Positions 46,171 through 59,509 of a stretch of 64,000 nucleotides of DNA are shown here, piece after piece. Source of the stretch: Acholoe squamosa (lineage: Eukaryota > Annelida > Polychaeta > Phyllodocida > Polynoidae). Where the stretch lies: NCBI GenBank assembly GCA_949317995.1, contig OX439039.1:72488002-72552001 (forward strand), read 5' to 3'. A model generated the notes under the pieces. That model was not told the origin of the DNA. It ran no database searches and worked only from the letters and a program-made list of their open reading frames with translations. How positions within the stretch are numbered: position 1 is the stretch's first letter; each line of letters starts with the position of its first letter. Both the position numbers and the translations under genes were made by a program.

Positions 46171-47615
46171 ATTTTGCAGTCCTTAAAGGGCGAGGGACAA
46201 TACCCACATAACCAAATTTTGTCATCTCTCGTATTTCCTCTATGGCTGATTCAACACTCTCCTATTGCCACCAGGCAGAGCTACTCAAGGATACAGTGAG
46301 ATGTCATTGAGAGGAGATTAAGAGCGGTAAATCGAAGGGCAAAGTTAATTAGGTGGCATTAAGTGACATGCCTAAGGGATGTAATACAACGCAGAATGGC
46401 AGTGTTTGGGAGCTATTGTCGGTGTCCCTGCAGGAAGTGCAGAGTTATGACAATCTTAGTTTGGTTTTATCCTCTTTGGTCTTAATCATAACAGTTTTAC
46501 ACGTTTACCTTTTGGTATGACTCAGCACTTTGGGAATTTTTGTTCATATGGCGTTAGTTCCTAGCTTGTCACCATGGTAGGGAAAGACGTTGTGTGTGGG
46601 AAGCAGTGGAATTATTGATAAATAATCCGTAATTCTGTATTCAGGGATTTTATGAGAAAAAAAAATCCCCGTTTCAGTAGTGATCGGTTGTGTAATATTA
46701 ATATAGTACAAATGTGTGCACGATTGACACCATAATGTTTTAGTGTAGTAAAAAGTTAAATACAAGAGGTTGATTATTTCCATTCTATATTTCTTCTAAT
46801 AAAAAGTCTAGGAAATAATACGACCTAAAACATACTTCATTCTTGCCCTCCGATTACCAACTCTGTCATATTGAAATTCCGACACCTTTGCAGTCACATT
46901 TCCTCATCAAGGCTCTTTCAAATCCAAAATGAGAAAAGATAAACAAGACAGAAAATCGAAATTCATCCTTGGCTTTAAAAACAAAGACAAAGTCTGGGAA
47001 TTCCACTATGATTACCACCGGCTGACAAATGGGGAGATTCATTTTCGAGAAGACGAAAAAAGAAAGACAGGGATTTTTTTATTTTTTTTAAATTTATTTC
47101 AGTCACTAATGAATCGATTAGTGCTGGTGATGCTCTTGTTGCCTGTCATTAGGCTGGCCTTTACCCAGTTTTAGCACCCTGATCAGACACAACGGCTGTT
47201 AAGATTCTAAGTGCCGGAGACCTGCCCGAGGAAGAGAGTGAAACTCTCATTTCTTTCTAATTTTTCAATTTTTTTTTTTTCAATTCAAAAGAAGGTAATT
47301 TCTCATATTGTGCCTGTTCTTCTACTATATTATTCATATTTATTTTTGCGTGAACACGTCGGGCCTAGCACACCCATCCTAATCAGGGGAAAAAAGCAAA
47401 GTACAGGGAAGGGAGAATTTGGTTGATGATCAACTGGCAGCTGTGCCTGACATCAACAGGTAATTGAGTGGTATGGCCGTTCACAGTAGCCAGACATACA
47501 GTGTTACCGAGAGGAAAGCATTGGGTGTGTAAGTGATTTTGATATCACATAGTGCATTTAATTTTAGCAGAGAAACTGATGCTTGTCCACTGAGGCAGTG
47601 ATGGTGTTAGGGCTG

Positions 47616-48030
47616 CATTCATGCATCATGCCATCCCCACATATATACTACCAAAGGACTGAGGCTAGACGAGTCACCAGCACTGCACCCAGGCACTGCA
47701 TTCATGCATCATGCTATCCCTACATATATACTACCAAAGGACTGAGGCTAGACGAGTCACCAGCACTGCACTTAGGCACTGCATTCATGCATCATGCCAC
47801 CCCCACATATATACTCCCAAAGGACTGAGGCTAGACGAGTCACCAGCACTGCACCCAGGCACTGCATTCATGCATCATGCCACCCCCACATATATACTCC
47901 CAAAGGACTGAGGCTAGACGAGTCACCAGCACTGTACCCAGGCACTGCATTCATGCATCATGCCACCCCCACATATATACTCCCAAAGGACTGAGGCTAG
48001 ACGAGTCACCAGCACTGCACTCAGGCATCA
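47616..48030. repeat. 83-bp tandem array, five units (copy 2)
   Basis: Same five units as at 44898 and in nearly the same variant order, 2.72 kb away. The array therefore predates the larger duplication. Confidence 0.9.
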
Positions 48031-49829
48031 CGGCGATAAACTTAGGGAGAATCGGTCTCTCAAAGGATTATCCCCGGGGAATAGCTTTGACACTTTCCAA
48101 GGAACTACAAAAGAGGCAGTAAGACAGGTTTAACACAATTACTCCTCTCTCTCTCCACCAAAATGTCCCACCTGACCTGATTGTTTCCTTCTCAAAACGT
48201 CCAGTAAGAAAATCTTAATTCGCCAGTTCAAGATTCAGCCGCGCCGACAAATCTCCAACCTCAAAATCAGCTTCAACAGCTGTAACCACCTTCCGTGTGG
48301 ACTTTCACAGACCAAAACTTTCCCAGTGGCAACAAAAAGGATAAAATACAAATAGAGAAATTAATGGAGAGGAAGGTGCTGGGCTTTCCGCTCTGTGGTG
48401 GCGCTCATCCATTATCCTGTGCACGCCATTTATTTCTGCTGCACCTGCAGACCGTTTGTGCATGGTTTGAGCCCTTTAAATGCCATGTGCCCATTTGTCG
48501 TCCTAATGCACGAATGGAGACAGAGTTGCATTCATACATCATAAGGCTACTGTGGTTGGGACACTGCTGGAGGGTTGATATTGTCAAGGAATTATAGGAG
48601 AGACCCTGATATTGTGTATGAATTCGCCTGGGACGCATTCATGCATCATGATGACAAATTAAAAAAAAATATATATATATAAATTTATGTATCATGCGTA
48701 TAAGGCACACCCTGGTTTGGAAGGAAAGCTATAGGGCGCACCTTGGACCTGATTTTGATCATTTTAGTATTGTCCTAAATAGGCCTAATTTCCTCGCCTA
48801 TAAGGCGCACCAACAATTTTTGCTGATGCTTTAGGGTCCAGTAGGACCCATGTACATATGACGCTCCTTATATGCGGGGTATTGCAGTATTTTGCAGTCC
48901 TTAAAGGGCGAGGGACAATACCCACATAACCAAATTTTGTTATCTCTCGTATTTCCTCTATGGCTGATTCAACACTCTCCTATTGCCACCAGGCAGAGCT
49001 ACTCAAGGATACAGTGAGATGTCGTTGAGAGGAGATTAAGAGCGGTAAATCGAAGGGCAAAGTTAATTAGGTGGCATTAAGTGACATGCCTAAGGGATGT
49101 AATACAACGCAGAATGGCAGTGTTTGGGAGCTATTGTCGGTGTCCCTGCAGGAAGTGCAGAGTTATGACAATCTTAGTTTGGTTTTATCCTCTTTGGTCT
49201 TAATCATAACAGTTTTACACGTTTACCTTTTGGTATGACTCAGCACTTTGGGAATTTTTGTTCATATGGAGTTAGTTCCTAGCTTGTCACCATGGTAGGG
49301 AAAGACGTTGTGTGTGGGAAGCAGTGGAATTATTGATAAATAATCCGTAATTCTGTTGCCATGGGAGCATGGAGAGCCAGTAAAATAATTGGGAACAAGT
49401 ATTAGCTGTAGACCTTATCAACCCACGGCATATAAACATCCTAAGTTAAATCAAATTTTTGAGGACCATACACAGAGAGAGCAGCCAACTTGACAACTGG
49501 CAGTTTCTGCTTCAGAAATAGATAGCAATAACCTTTTGTCAAGGGGCAATTGTGTCTGGCCATAAATAAAAGATCTACCCACATTTCATTGTAAATTCAC
49601 ATGTATACAAGACTCATTTAAAACTGAAAAGGCGCAATACTGATGCCACGTAGCTACACATATGACATCATTGTATTGTTAAACTGCATACCCCGCTTAC
49701 GTTAGATAACAGCCAAACTGACATGTCTCTATTATACAGCGACCATACATCACCAGCCATCAGATTAGACAGATAGGAGGCTGTAGGACGGCAAGTCATG
49801 CAGCTTATCTCTATAGTTATAGAGCAGCT

Positions 49830-51100
49830 CACCATGGACATTGTACACAGAGGGGCTTAGTATGATCCCATCTCGTACAGTTTAATACACAGAGCAGCGC
49901 ACACCCCTCAGGTATAGTGTAAAACATGGAGCAGCACATCATGGCCCTATGTCCTAAGGTGTAGGCCTAGTAGACAGAGCAGCTCATCATGGCCCTTTGT
50001 CCTAAAGTCTAGTACAATGAGCAGCTCATCATGGCCCTTTGTCATAAAGTGTATAACACAGAACATTATATTATGGTCCTATGTCCTAAAAAGTAGTACA
50101 CAGAGCAGCACACAGGACTATGCCCTACAGTGTAGTGCACAGAGCAGCACACAGCCCTATACCCTATAGTGTAGTACAGAGAGCAGCACACGGCCCTATG
50201 CCCTATAGTGTAGTACAGAGAGCAGCACACGGCCCTATGCCCTATAGTGTAGTACACAGAGCAGCACACGGCCCTATACCCTATAGTGTAGTACAGAGAG
50301 CAGCACACGGCCCTATACCCTATAGGGTAGTACACAGAGCAGCACACGGCCCTATGCCCTACAGTGTAGTACACAGAGCAGCACACGGCCCTATGCCCTA
50401 TAGGGTAGTACAGAGAGCAGCACACGGCCCTATGCCCTATAGTGTAGTACAGAGAGCAGCACACGGCCCTATACCCTATAGTGTAGTACACAGAGCAGCA
50501 CACGGCCCTATGCCCTATAGGGTAGTACAGAGAGCAGCACACGGCCCTATACCATATAGTGTAGTACAGAGAGCAGCACACGGCCCTATACCCTATAGGG
50601 TAGTACACAGAGCAGCACACGGCCCTATGCCCTACAGTGTAGTACACAGAGCAGCACATGGCCCTATGCCCTATAGTGTAGTACACAAAGCATCGCACAG
50701 CCCTATGCCCTATAGTGTAGTACACAGAGCAGCACATCATGGCCCTGTGCCCTAGTGTAGTATGCAGAGCAATGTATCATGACCCCATTCCTTTCAATGG
50801 AGTACAGAGCAGCACAAGTACAGTGTCGCACACAAAGCAGCACATCATATCTCTTAGTGTACATGTAGTACACAGATCAGCATAGCCCTGTCCTACAGTG
50901 TAGTACACAGAGCACATCATATTCTACAGTGTCATACACGGGAGCACAAAATGGCGCTATTTCCTACAGTGTAGTACACAGAGCAGCATATCATGGCCCG
51001 ATTATGCCCTACAGGATAGTGCACAGAACAGTACATCATAGCTCTATGAAATACAGTACAATACATAGCGTAGCACACCATGGCCCTATGTCCTACACAA
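49830..51100. repeat. 39-bp minisatellite with diverged flanks
   Basis: A regular core at about 50105-50755 has some sixteen units of 39 bp: CACACGGCCCTATGCCCTAT, then AGTGTAGTACACAGAGCAG. Units alternate between TATG/TATA and CACAG/AGAGAG variants. Looser copies with GAGCAGC(T/A)CATCATGGCCC extend both ways. Because 39 is 13 codons, both strands stay open for more than 200 codons without being genes. Confidence 0.92.
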
Positions 51101-52539
51101 TGCCCTATATCCTCCAATGAAGACCACTGAGCAATGCACACAACCTGCTTATTTACAACGTGGACACGTGCGTCTTGCTCATTACACTGTAAACTCAATG
51201 GAGAGTCTTGTCACTGCCAGTTCTAGATCGATCTAATAGAATAATAGTTACCTGATGGTTGTGGGGGTATTACATTGTTCCCTAAATACCTACATCTATA
51301 GGCTATAACTGTTTTGAGTCATTTTGTATATTATTGTATTTGTCCATACATATTTACAAATTATCACTCCAAGGGCAGTTCTTTGGTGTGTAAAATAACC
51401 CTTGTAATTGGGGTCCCATTTTCCTGGATCATGGCCCCGTGGTTTGGTACTAAGGCACTTTCTTCGTTAACTGGACACCTTTCTCCCAAATTGTGCACAA
51501 TAAGGAATGGCCATTAGTTTTTGAGTTGGGTTCCTATACAAATGCACACCTAAAAGCCCTATATACAGACATTAACTGTGGCCACTGATGAAAAGTCTGA
51601 GCCCCCCGGCGGCTGGTGCTGCTGGTATTCGGCGTGTCCTCACAAATCGATACTGTCAGGAATGTCTGCATTGCTGTCGCTGCAATGGACGCTTGTATCC
51701 GGCCTGTCCTGCCCCACAGAAAAGGAGTCCCCACACAGGATGGCCCTGTGGGTGGCGGGAACCAGCAAACCTGCCGGCGGACATAAGTGTGGACAGGAAA
51801 TCGGAGCTGTCAGGGACCTAACAGCACTTATCAAAACATTGGCAGCTCCCTCCACACCTACCCCTGGTAGTTCTGAATATTGGTCTTCCCAAAGCCTTCA
51901 CCACTCTCATCTTTTGATTTTTTATGATGTGGAGTATAGCCTTTGTCTCAAGTGCTGGTGCAGTTCTGGAGATAACCAGTCAAAGAGCCTACTCTTAGAG
52001 GTTAATACAGAGCAACTAACAGACCACCATTTCATTACCTTTATAAGCAAGAGATTTCAGATGTATTAATCGAAAGAAGTTGAACACAAGGGGTCAATGG
52101 TTAGGAGATTATGTTAAGGATTCAATCGAAAATTTTGGATCTAAGATCTATGATCAAGAGGCCCGTGTTAAGGATGCAATTGAGAGGATTGAATTTAGGA
52201 TCTGTCATCTATGATCAAGATATTAGGATTTCATATTTAAATTTGACGATCAATTCTGAGTTTAATATCAATTCTAAAAGCAGTTAAATTGCAGTGCGTT
52301 TCCCGGATTAGAAATTTATCCCATATTTTCGGCAAAGTAAACACAGCAAAGCTGTAATGCCGTGCATATTCATATCATGTTCTAAGAAGTATAGAATTGA
52401 TTTACAACATTTTTAATATGATCTTAGATCAAAATTTTCAGAACAAATATTATTTTAATACGGAATATAAAAGCCCTTCATATGTTGTGTGTTTTGCAAT
52501 TTATTAATCTATAACATACTTTCAGGAAAGTAAACACAG
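51101..52539. other. non-repetitive stretch with one GC-rich segment
   Basis: The segment at about 51590-51870 is GC- and CpG-rich (CCCCCCGGCGGCTGG, CCTGCCGGCGGACA), and open in more than one frame on both strands. I could not match any frame to MCTP or another family. The rest is AT-rich. A local repeat, AGTAAACACAGCAA(A/T)GCTG, occurs at about 52336 and 52528. Confidence 0.35.
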
Positions 52540-52787
52540 CAATGCTGTAATGCCGTGCATATTCCTATTATGATCCAAGGAAAAAAGATCATTATATATG
52601 AACTCTATGGCCTTTGGAATGGACCTATACTTAAATATATGCTCTGATTGTGGTGCTTCCTCGCTCTCCATGTAAAATCCTGTCCCATTGCTATAGTATG
52701 GAGTAAACCTATGCCTGGATTAAAATATGCAAATAAGGAATGTGTGTGAGGGTTGGGAGTAGTGTGGTGGTGGTATTGGTGGTGGTG

Positions 52788-55700
52788 GTGTCACAATGGT
52801 CACTAACATCCATCTGATAACTTTTGAAGATCAAAATTGACCATATATGACCTGGATCCCTGTGATTCCTGAAACCAAGATGGCCGACACACAAGGAAAA
52901 CAAAAGAATTAGGTAGTTGAGGTGTCCCAATGGTCACTAACATCCATCTGATAACTTTTGAAGATCAAAATTGACCACATATGACCTGGATCCCTGTGAT
53001 TCCTGAAACCAAGATGGCCGACACACAAGGAAAACAAAAGAATTAGGTAGTTGAGGTGTCCCAATGGTCACTAACATCCATCTGATAACTTTTGAAGATC
53101 AAAATTGACCACATATGACCTGGATCCCTGTGTTTCCTAAAACCAAGATGGCCGACACACATGGAAAACAATAAAATTGGGTAGTTGAGGTGTCCAAATG
53201 GTCACTAACATCCATCTGATAACTTTTGAAGATCAAAATTGACCACATATGACCTGGATCCCTGTGTTTCCGAAAACCAAGATGGACGACACATATGGAA
53301 AACAATAGAATTAGGTAGTTGAGGTATCCCAATGACTACTAACATCCACCTCATAACTTTGAAAGATCAAAATTGACAATATTTGAGCTGGATCCCTGTG
53401 TTTTCTTAAACCAAGATGGCCGACACATATGAAAAACAATAGAATTAGGTAGTTGAGGTCTTTCAATGGTCACTAACATCCATCTGATAACATTTGAAGA
53501 TCGAAATTGACCACATATGACCTGGATCCCTGTGTTTCCTGAAAACAAGATGGCCGACACACAAGGAAAACAATAGAATTAGGTAGTTGAGGTGTCCCAA
53601 TGGTCACTAACATCCATCTGATATCTTTTGAAGATTAAAATTGACCACATATGACCTGGATCCCTGTGTTTCCTAAAACCAAGATGGCAGACACACAAGG
53701 AAAACAATAGAATTAGGTAGTTGAGGTGTCCCAATGGCCACTAACATCCATCTGATATCTTTTGAAGATCAAAATTGACCACATATGACCTAGATCCCTG
53801 TGTTTCCTAAAACCAAGATGGCCGACACACATGGAAAACAATAAAATTGGGTAGTTGAGGTCTCCCAATGGACACTAACATCCATCTGATAATTTTTGAA
53901 GATCAAAGTTGACCATATATGGCCTGGATCCCTGTGTTTTCTAAAACAAAGATGGCTGACACATATTGAAAAAAATAGAATTAGGTAGTTGAGGTCTTTC
54001 AATGGTCACTAACATCCATCTGATAACTTTTGAAGATCAAAATTGACCACATATGACCTGGATCCCTGTGTTTCCTAAAACAAAGATGGCCGACACACAT
54101 GGAAAACAATAAAATTGGGTAGTTGAGGTGTCCCAATGGTCACTTACATCCATCTATAACTTTTTTTTTAGGATCAAAATTGACCATGTATGACCTGGAT
54201 CCCTGTGTTTCCTAAAACAAAGATGGCCGACACACATGGAAAACAACAAAATTGGGTAGTTGAGGTCTCCCAATGGTCACTAACATCCATCTGATATCTT
54301 TTGAAGATCAAAATTGACCACATATGACCTGGACCCCTGTGTTTCCGAAAACCAAAATGGACGACACATATGGAAAACAATAGAATTAGGTAGTTGAGGT
54401 ATCCCAATGACTACTAACATCCACCTCATAACTTTGAAAGATCAAAATTGACCATATTTGAGCTGGATCCCTGCATTTTCTAAAACCAAGATGGCCGACA
54501 CATATGAAAAACAATAGAATTAGGTAGTTGAGGTCTTTCAATGGTCACTAACATCCATCTCATAACTTTTGAAGATCAAAATTGACCACATATGACCTGG
54601 ATCCCTGTGATCCTGAAACCAAGATGGCCGACACACAAGGAAAACAAAAGAATTAGGTAGTTGAGGTCTTCCAATGGTCACTAACATCCATCTGATAACT
54701 TTTGAAGATCGAAGTTGACCATATATGACCTGGACCCCTGTGTTTCCTAAAACAAAGATGGCCGACACATATGGAGAACAAAAGAATTAGGTAGTTGAGG
54801 TCTTTCAATGGTCACTAACATCCATCTGATAACATTTAAAGATCGAAATTGACCACATATGACCTGGATCCCTGTGTTTCCTGAAAACAAGATGGCCGAC
54901 ACACAAGGAAAACAATAGAATTAGGTAGTTGAGGTGTCCCAATGGTCACTAACATCCATCTGATATCTTTTGAAGATTAAAATTGACCACATATGACCTG
55001 GATCCCTGTGTTTCCTAAAACCAAGATGGCAGACACACAAGGAAAACAATAGAATTAGGTAGTTGAGGTGTCCCAATGGCCACTAACATCCATCTGATAT
55101 CTTTTGAAGATCAAAATTGACCACATATGACCTAGATCCCTGTGTTTCCTAAAACCAAGATGGCCGACACACATGGAAAACAATAAAATTGGGTAGTTGA
55201 GGTCTCCCAATGGTCACTAACATCCATCTGATAATTTTTGAAGATCAAAGTTGACCATATATGGCCTGGATCCCTGTGTTTTCTAAAACAAAGATGGCTG
55301 ACACATATTGAAAAAAATAGAATTAGGTAGTTGAGGTCTTTCAATGGTCACTAACATCCATCTGATAACTTTTGAAGATCAATATTGACCACATATGACC
55401 TGGATCCCTGTGTTTCCTAAAACAAAGATGGCCGACACACATGGAAAACAATAAAATTGGGTAGTTGAGGTGTCCCAATGGTCACTAACATCCATCTATA
55501 ACTTTTTTTTTAGGATCAAAATTGACCATGTATGACCTGGATCCCTGTGTTTCCTAAAACAAAGATGGCCGACACACATGGAAAACAACAAAATTGGGTA
55601 GTTGAGGTCTCCCAATGGTCACTAACATCCATCTGATAACTTTTGAGGATCAAAATTGACCACATATGACCTGGATCCCTGTGTTTCCGAAAACCAAGAT

Positions 55701-55995
55701 GGCCGATACACATGGAAAACAATAAAATTAGGTACTTGAGGTGTCCCAATGGTCACTAACATCCATCTGATAACTTTTGAAGATCGAAGTTGACCATATA
55801 TGGCCTGGATCCCTGTGTTTCCTAAAACAAAGATGGCCGACATATATGGAGAACAATAAAATTAGCTAGTTGAGGTGTCCCAATGGTCACTAACATCCAT
55901 CTGATAACTTTTGAAGATTAAAATTGACAATATATGAGCTGGATCCCTGTGTTTCCTAAAACAAAGATGGCCGACACACATGGAAAACAACTAGG
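52788..55995. repeat. 134-bp satellite with ten-unit higher-order period
   Basis: About 24 units of 134 bp. Each contains CACTAACATCCATCTGATAA, GACCTGGATCCCTGTG, CCAAGATGGCCGACACAC and AATTAGGTAGTTGAGGT. Distinctive variants recur exactly 1342 bp apart: CATCTATAACTTTTTTTTTA at 54151 and 55493, and the CATTT(G/A)AAGATCG variant at 53491 and 54833. Ten-unit blocks have thus been duplicated. Open frames of about 70 codons on the minus strand are repeat artefacts. Confidence 0.95.
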
Positions 55996-56079
55996 AGGTG
56001 TGTGTTTGATGGATTAAGGAAATTAGTTAAGCACGGCATAGCCGTGGTGATTTATTTTGTCATGGTTAATTATAATGCT

Positions 56080-57510
56080 TAAAGTGTGCATCAATGTAGC
56101 AGGTCACCCATAAAGGGTTAATTGTGCATCAATGCATCATGCCATCCATAAAGGGTTAAGTGTGCACCAATGCATCATGCCATCCCTAAAGGGTTAAGTG
56201 TAAATCAATGTATCATGCCATCTATAAAGGGTTAAGTGTGCATCAATGCATCATGCCATCCCGAAAGCGTTAAGTGTACATCAATGCATCATGCAACCCA
56301 TGAAGGGTTAAATGTGCATCAATGCATCATGCAATCTATAAAGGGTTAAGTGTGCATCAATGCATCATGCCATCCCTCAAGGGTTAAGTGTGCATCAATG
56401 CATCATGCCATCTATAAAGGGTTAAGTGTGCATCAATACATCCCTAAAGGGTTAAGTGTGCATCAATGCATCATGCTATCCATGAAGGGTTAAGTGTGCA
56501 CCAATGCATCATGCCATCTATAAAGGGTTAAGTGTGCATCAATGCATCATGCTATCCCTAACGGGGTTAAGTGTGCATCAATACATCATGCTATCCATAA
56601 AGGTCTAAGTGTGCACCAATGCATCATGATATCCATAAAGGGTTAAGTGTGCATCAATGCATCATGCAATCTACAAAGGGTTAAGTGTGCATCAATACAT
56701 CTATAAAGGGTTAAGTGTGCATCAATGCATCATGCCATTCATAAAGGGTTAAGTGTGCATCAATGCATCATGCCATCTATAAAGGGTTAAGTGTGAATCA
56801 ATGCATCATGCTATCCATAAAGGTCTAAGTGTGCACCAATGCATCATGCCATCCATAAAGGTTTAATTGTGCATCAATGCATCATGCTATCCCTAAAGGT
56901 TAAGTGTGCATCAATGCATCATGCAATCTACAAAGGGTTAAGTGTGCATCAATACATCCATAAAGGGTTAAGAGTGCATCGATGCATCATGCAATCTACA
57001 AAGGGTTAAGTGTGCATCAACACATCTATAAAGGGTTAAGTGTGCATCAATGCATCATGCCATTCATAAAGGGTTAAGTGTGCATCAGTGCATCATGCCA
57101 TCTATAAAGGGTTAAGTGTGAATCAATGCATCATGCTATCCATAAAGGTCTAAGTGTGCACCAATGCATCATGCCATCCATAAAGGTTTAATTGTGCATC
57201 AATGCATCATGCTATCCCTAAAGGTTAAGTGTGCATCAATGCATCATGCCATCTATAAAGGGTTAAGTGTGCATCAATACATCCCTAAGGGGTTAAGTGT
57301 GCATCAATGTATTATGCTATCCCTAAAGGGTTAAGTGTGCATCAATGCATCATGCCATCTATAAAGGGTTAAGTGTGCATCAATACATCCCTAAGGGGTT
57401 AAGTGTGCATCAATACATCATGCTATCCATAAAGGTCTAAGTGTGCATCAATGCATCATGCCATCCATAAAGGTTTAAATGTGCATCAATTCATCATGCC
57501 ACTTAAAACT
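56080..57510. repeat. 38-bp satellite related to the CCCTTTAAGG MITE ends
   Basis: The unit is AAAGGGTTAAGTGTGCATCA followed by ATGCATCATGCCATCTAT, with some 24-bp short units that lack the middle. About 36 units. A block of several units, marked by GTGTGAATCA, recurs 325 bp apart (56791 and 57116). Confidence 0.95.
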
Positions 57511-58020
57511 CCTAAAAAAAGTGCATCATACTTATGTGTACATGTATACATAAATATACATGTAGGTGGCCTTTAGTGGGTTAATAGTCAGTGGTGCTGA
57601 GAAACGCACCACCAGCAGAAGAGAACCACATGGTGCTGGGGGAGGTGGTGCCAGGCAGGTATGGGGCCACCCCAGGAGCACAGCCACCACCACCATTCAG
57701 AGGTGGGTGGGGGGGGGGGGGCTCTATATACTATATACCATGGCTCTGCCTGGTGTCCAGGGCTACCACCACTGTCCCCAGGGTCTACAATAACAGGTCC
57801 ACCAACACCACCACTGCCACCACTTCTATGCTTGACTGATTTGCAGATTTTAATCCAGGTATAGGCATACTCAATACTGTACCTATGAGAGGATTATACA
57901 TGGAGAGCGAGGAAGCACCACTATGAGAGCTTGTATTTAAGAATGGGTCCCCTCCTATAGCCGTTCATTCTTAAGAATGAACGGCAATAAGGTATACATG
58001 TCTTGAAACCACGGCATGGC

Positions 58021-59500
58021 ACACCCTCCCCATAATCTAAATGAACACATCCTGTTTAAATCTAGTATTTGCTACACACGTATATGAAATGGTTCTCTAA
58101 AAATAAACTGATAATATCAGATAAACAGGCTGCTATCTTACCATACTGGAAATATCTTTACAGAGCCTATATCAAAATAACACTTAAGTTTTATTACATC
58201 AGGATAAAAACAAGTAATAATTAATACTGGCGGGTCTGCTACAGAGGGTTTACTCCCTGGAGGTGATTTATTGATTGCCCCATGTTAGCTTACAGGTTGA
58301 ACAACTTAAACAAAGTACATCGTGTACACATTCCTCTTCAGTATTCCTATCATGCTAGAGGTGGCAGAGGTGAATTAGAGCTCTAAATGACATATGGGAA
58401 TCCATATTAGAGCGTGGGTATGAATAGATTCAAATCCATAGAACTGTATGATACTGTGACATGGTACTCTTTCCTTTAGCCAGTCGTTCTTGCCGAAACA
58501 AACACATACACTGATTTATTTTCCAGTACAGAGCTGTTAATATTGATTCCCACTGATAGCCATAATGGAATATGGTCCAAGGTATGAGGGATTTTGTTCT
58601 CCAGGTAACACAGTGCATGAATGCAGCCTTGGTGCGTTTAACACCAGTGCTACATTAATGCCCTGGCAGTCAAGTTAACTTATGGCATCTCCAAGAACAT
58701 AGATTTGCTAACAGCCTCCTCCCCCTCCACAAGAAAGAAAGTGCCTAAATTAATTATGCTTCATTACCAGTCAGTTCTCATTATTAACAGATAAATTACG
58801 AGTAAATGCTGAGGCGACTGAACTATATCAAATTATTTAGTAGGCCCCCTACATAAATAACTTTTGATTACCATGTGTTGAACACTAGAAAGAACAGTTT
58901 AGCATGATACCTCCTTCTGCAAAAAACCAATAAACACTACCATGAAAAACATTAATATATTGATAGAAGGCGTGCTATGATTATGTCTAGTTGATACTCA
59001 ATTACAATGTGGAACAGAGCAACAGAGCAGTGGGTGCGCTGGTGGAGGTCTCCCTCTAGTAAACACAACGACTGATCTCATTATGTAACAAAGTGAGGAG
59101 GAACAGGTGAATATGTTGGAGGAAATGGGCTTCCAAAAGACAGACAAATACTGATAATACATATACAGGGCAGCCAGTCCACTCTATAGTCTATAAGGTA
59201 CCCGTGTCCTTGGTAAATATGCTCCAGTATATCTGGAGGGGAGGTAAGGTCATTTCAATGCCTGGCGGCATCAATGTCATAGGAGAAGGAGAGAAATGTA
59301 AGCCATGCCAATCACTCTAGACATCTCACGGCTAATGCAGCAGTAACATGACACACTGGCAAAATGGGAACTTTTCATAGCTGTGCTTTGGGCTCTGTGC
59401 CATTTTTAAGCATGACCCATAAGGTCTCAACCATGCAAGTCACAGCTGACAGTGCTCATAGGATGTGATGATACATGATTGCAGGGCCGATGATACTTAC
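58021..59500. other. unique sequence with one dispersed repeat
   Basis: No gene recognised. The stretch at about 58990-59130 (GTGGAACAG, ATCTCATTATGTAACAA) has a diverged copy at about 63776-63905. Confidence 0.4.
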
Positions 59501-59509
59501 ACGACGATG

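Larger units (their letters stand above)
43921..49356. repeat. 2.72-kb tandem duplication
   Basis: Sequence from GATTTTATGAGAAAAAAAAATC at about 43924 is repeated from about 46645. Unit 1 ends at AATTCTGT (46638) and unit 2 at the same sequence (49356). Point differences are few (for example GACGCTCTTGCCG against GATGCTCTTGTTG), so the duplication is recent. Each unit holds one five-copy 83-bp array and a block with TATAAGGC(G/A)CACC repeats. I see no gene in either unit. Confidence 0.93.
52540..58020. mobile_element. possible foldback element: inverted flanks around two satellites
   Basis: The left flank (about 52600-52795) and right flank (about 57798-57970) are inverted copies of each other. 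Shared blocks are GTGGTGCTTCCTCGCTCTCC, CCTGGATTAAAATATGCAAAT (right: ATCTGCAAAT) and a GTGGTGGT run at the inner edge. Between them lie the 134-bp and 38-bp satellites. Long inverted arms with internal tandem repeats are a hallmark of foldback-type elements. Exact ends are uncertain. Confidence 0.4.

Noticed and set aside
44865-48122. Repeated 66-81 codon frames
   Set aside because: They come from the 83-bp arrays, where the frame shifts from unit to unit.
50066-50755. Open frames of 211 and 224 codons on opposite strands
   Set aside because: Both follow from a 39-bp repeat (13 codons) without stops. There is no start context, splice signal or domain.
51578-52069. 163-codon plus-strand frame in a GC-rich segment
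   Set aside because: Open in several frames on both strands, and no domain recognised. The GC content alone explains the lack of stops.
53099-55843. Several 70-77 codon minus-strand frames that look like a gene family
   Set aside because: Each is one to two units of the 134-bp satellite read in the same frame.
56080-57510. CRISPR-like look (regular short repeats)
   Set aside because: The intervening sequence is also repeated, and the setting is an intron-bearing genome; it is a satellite.
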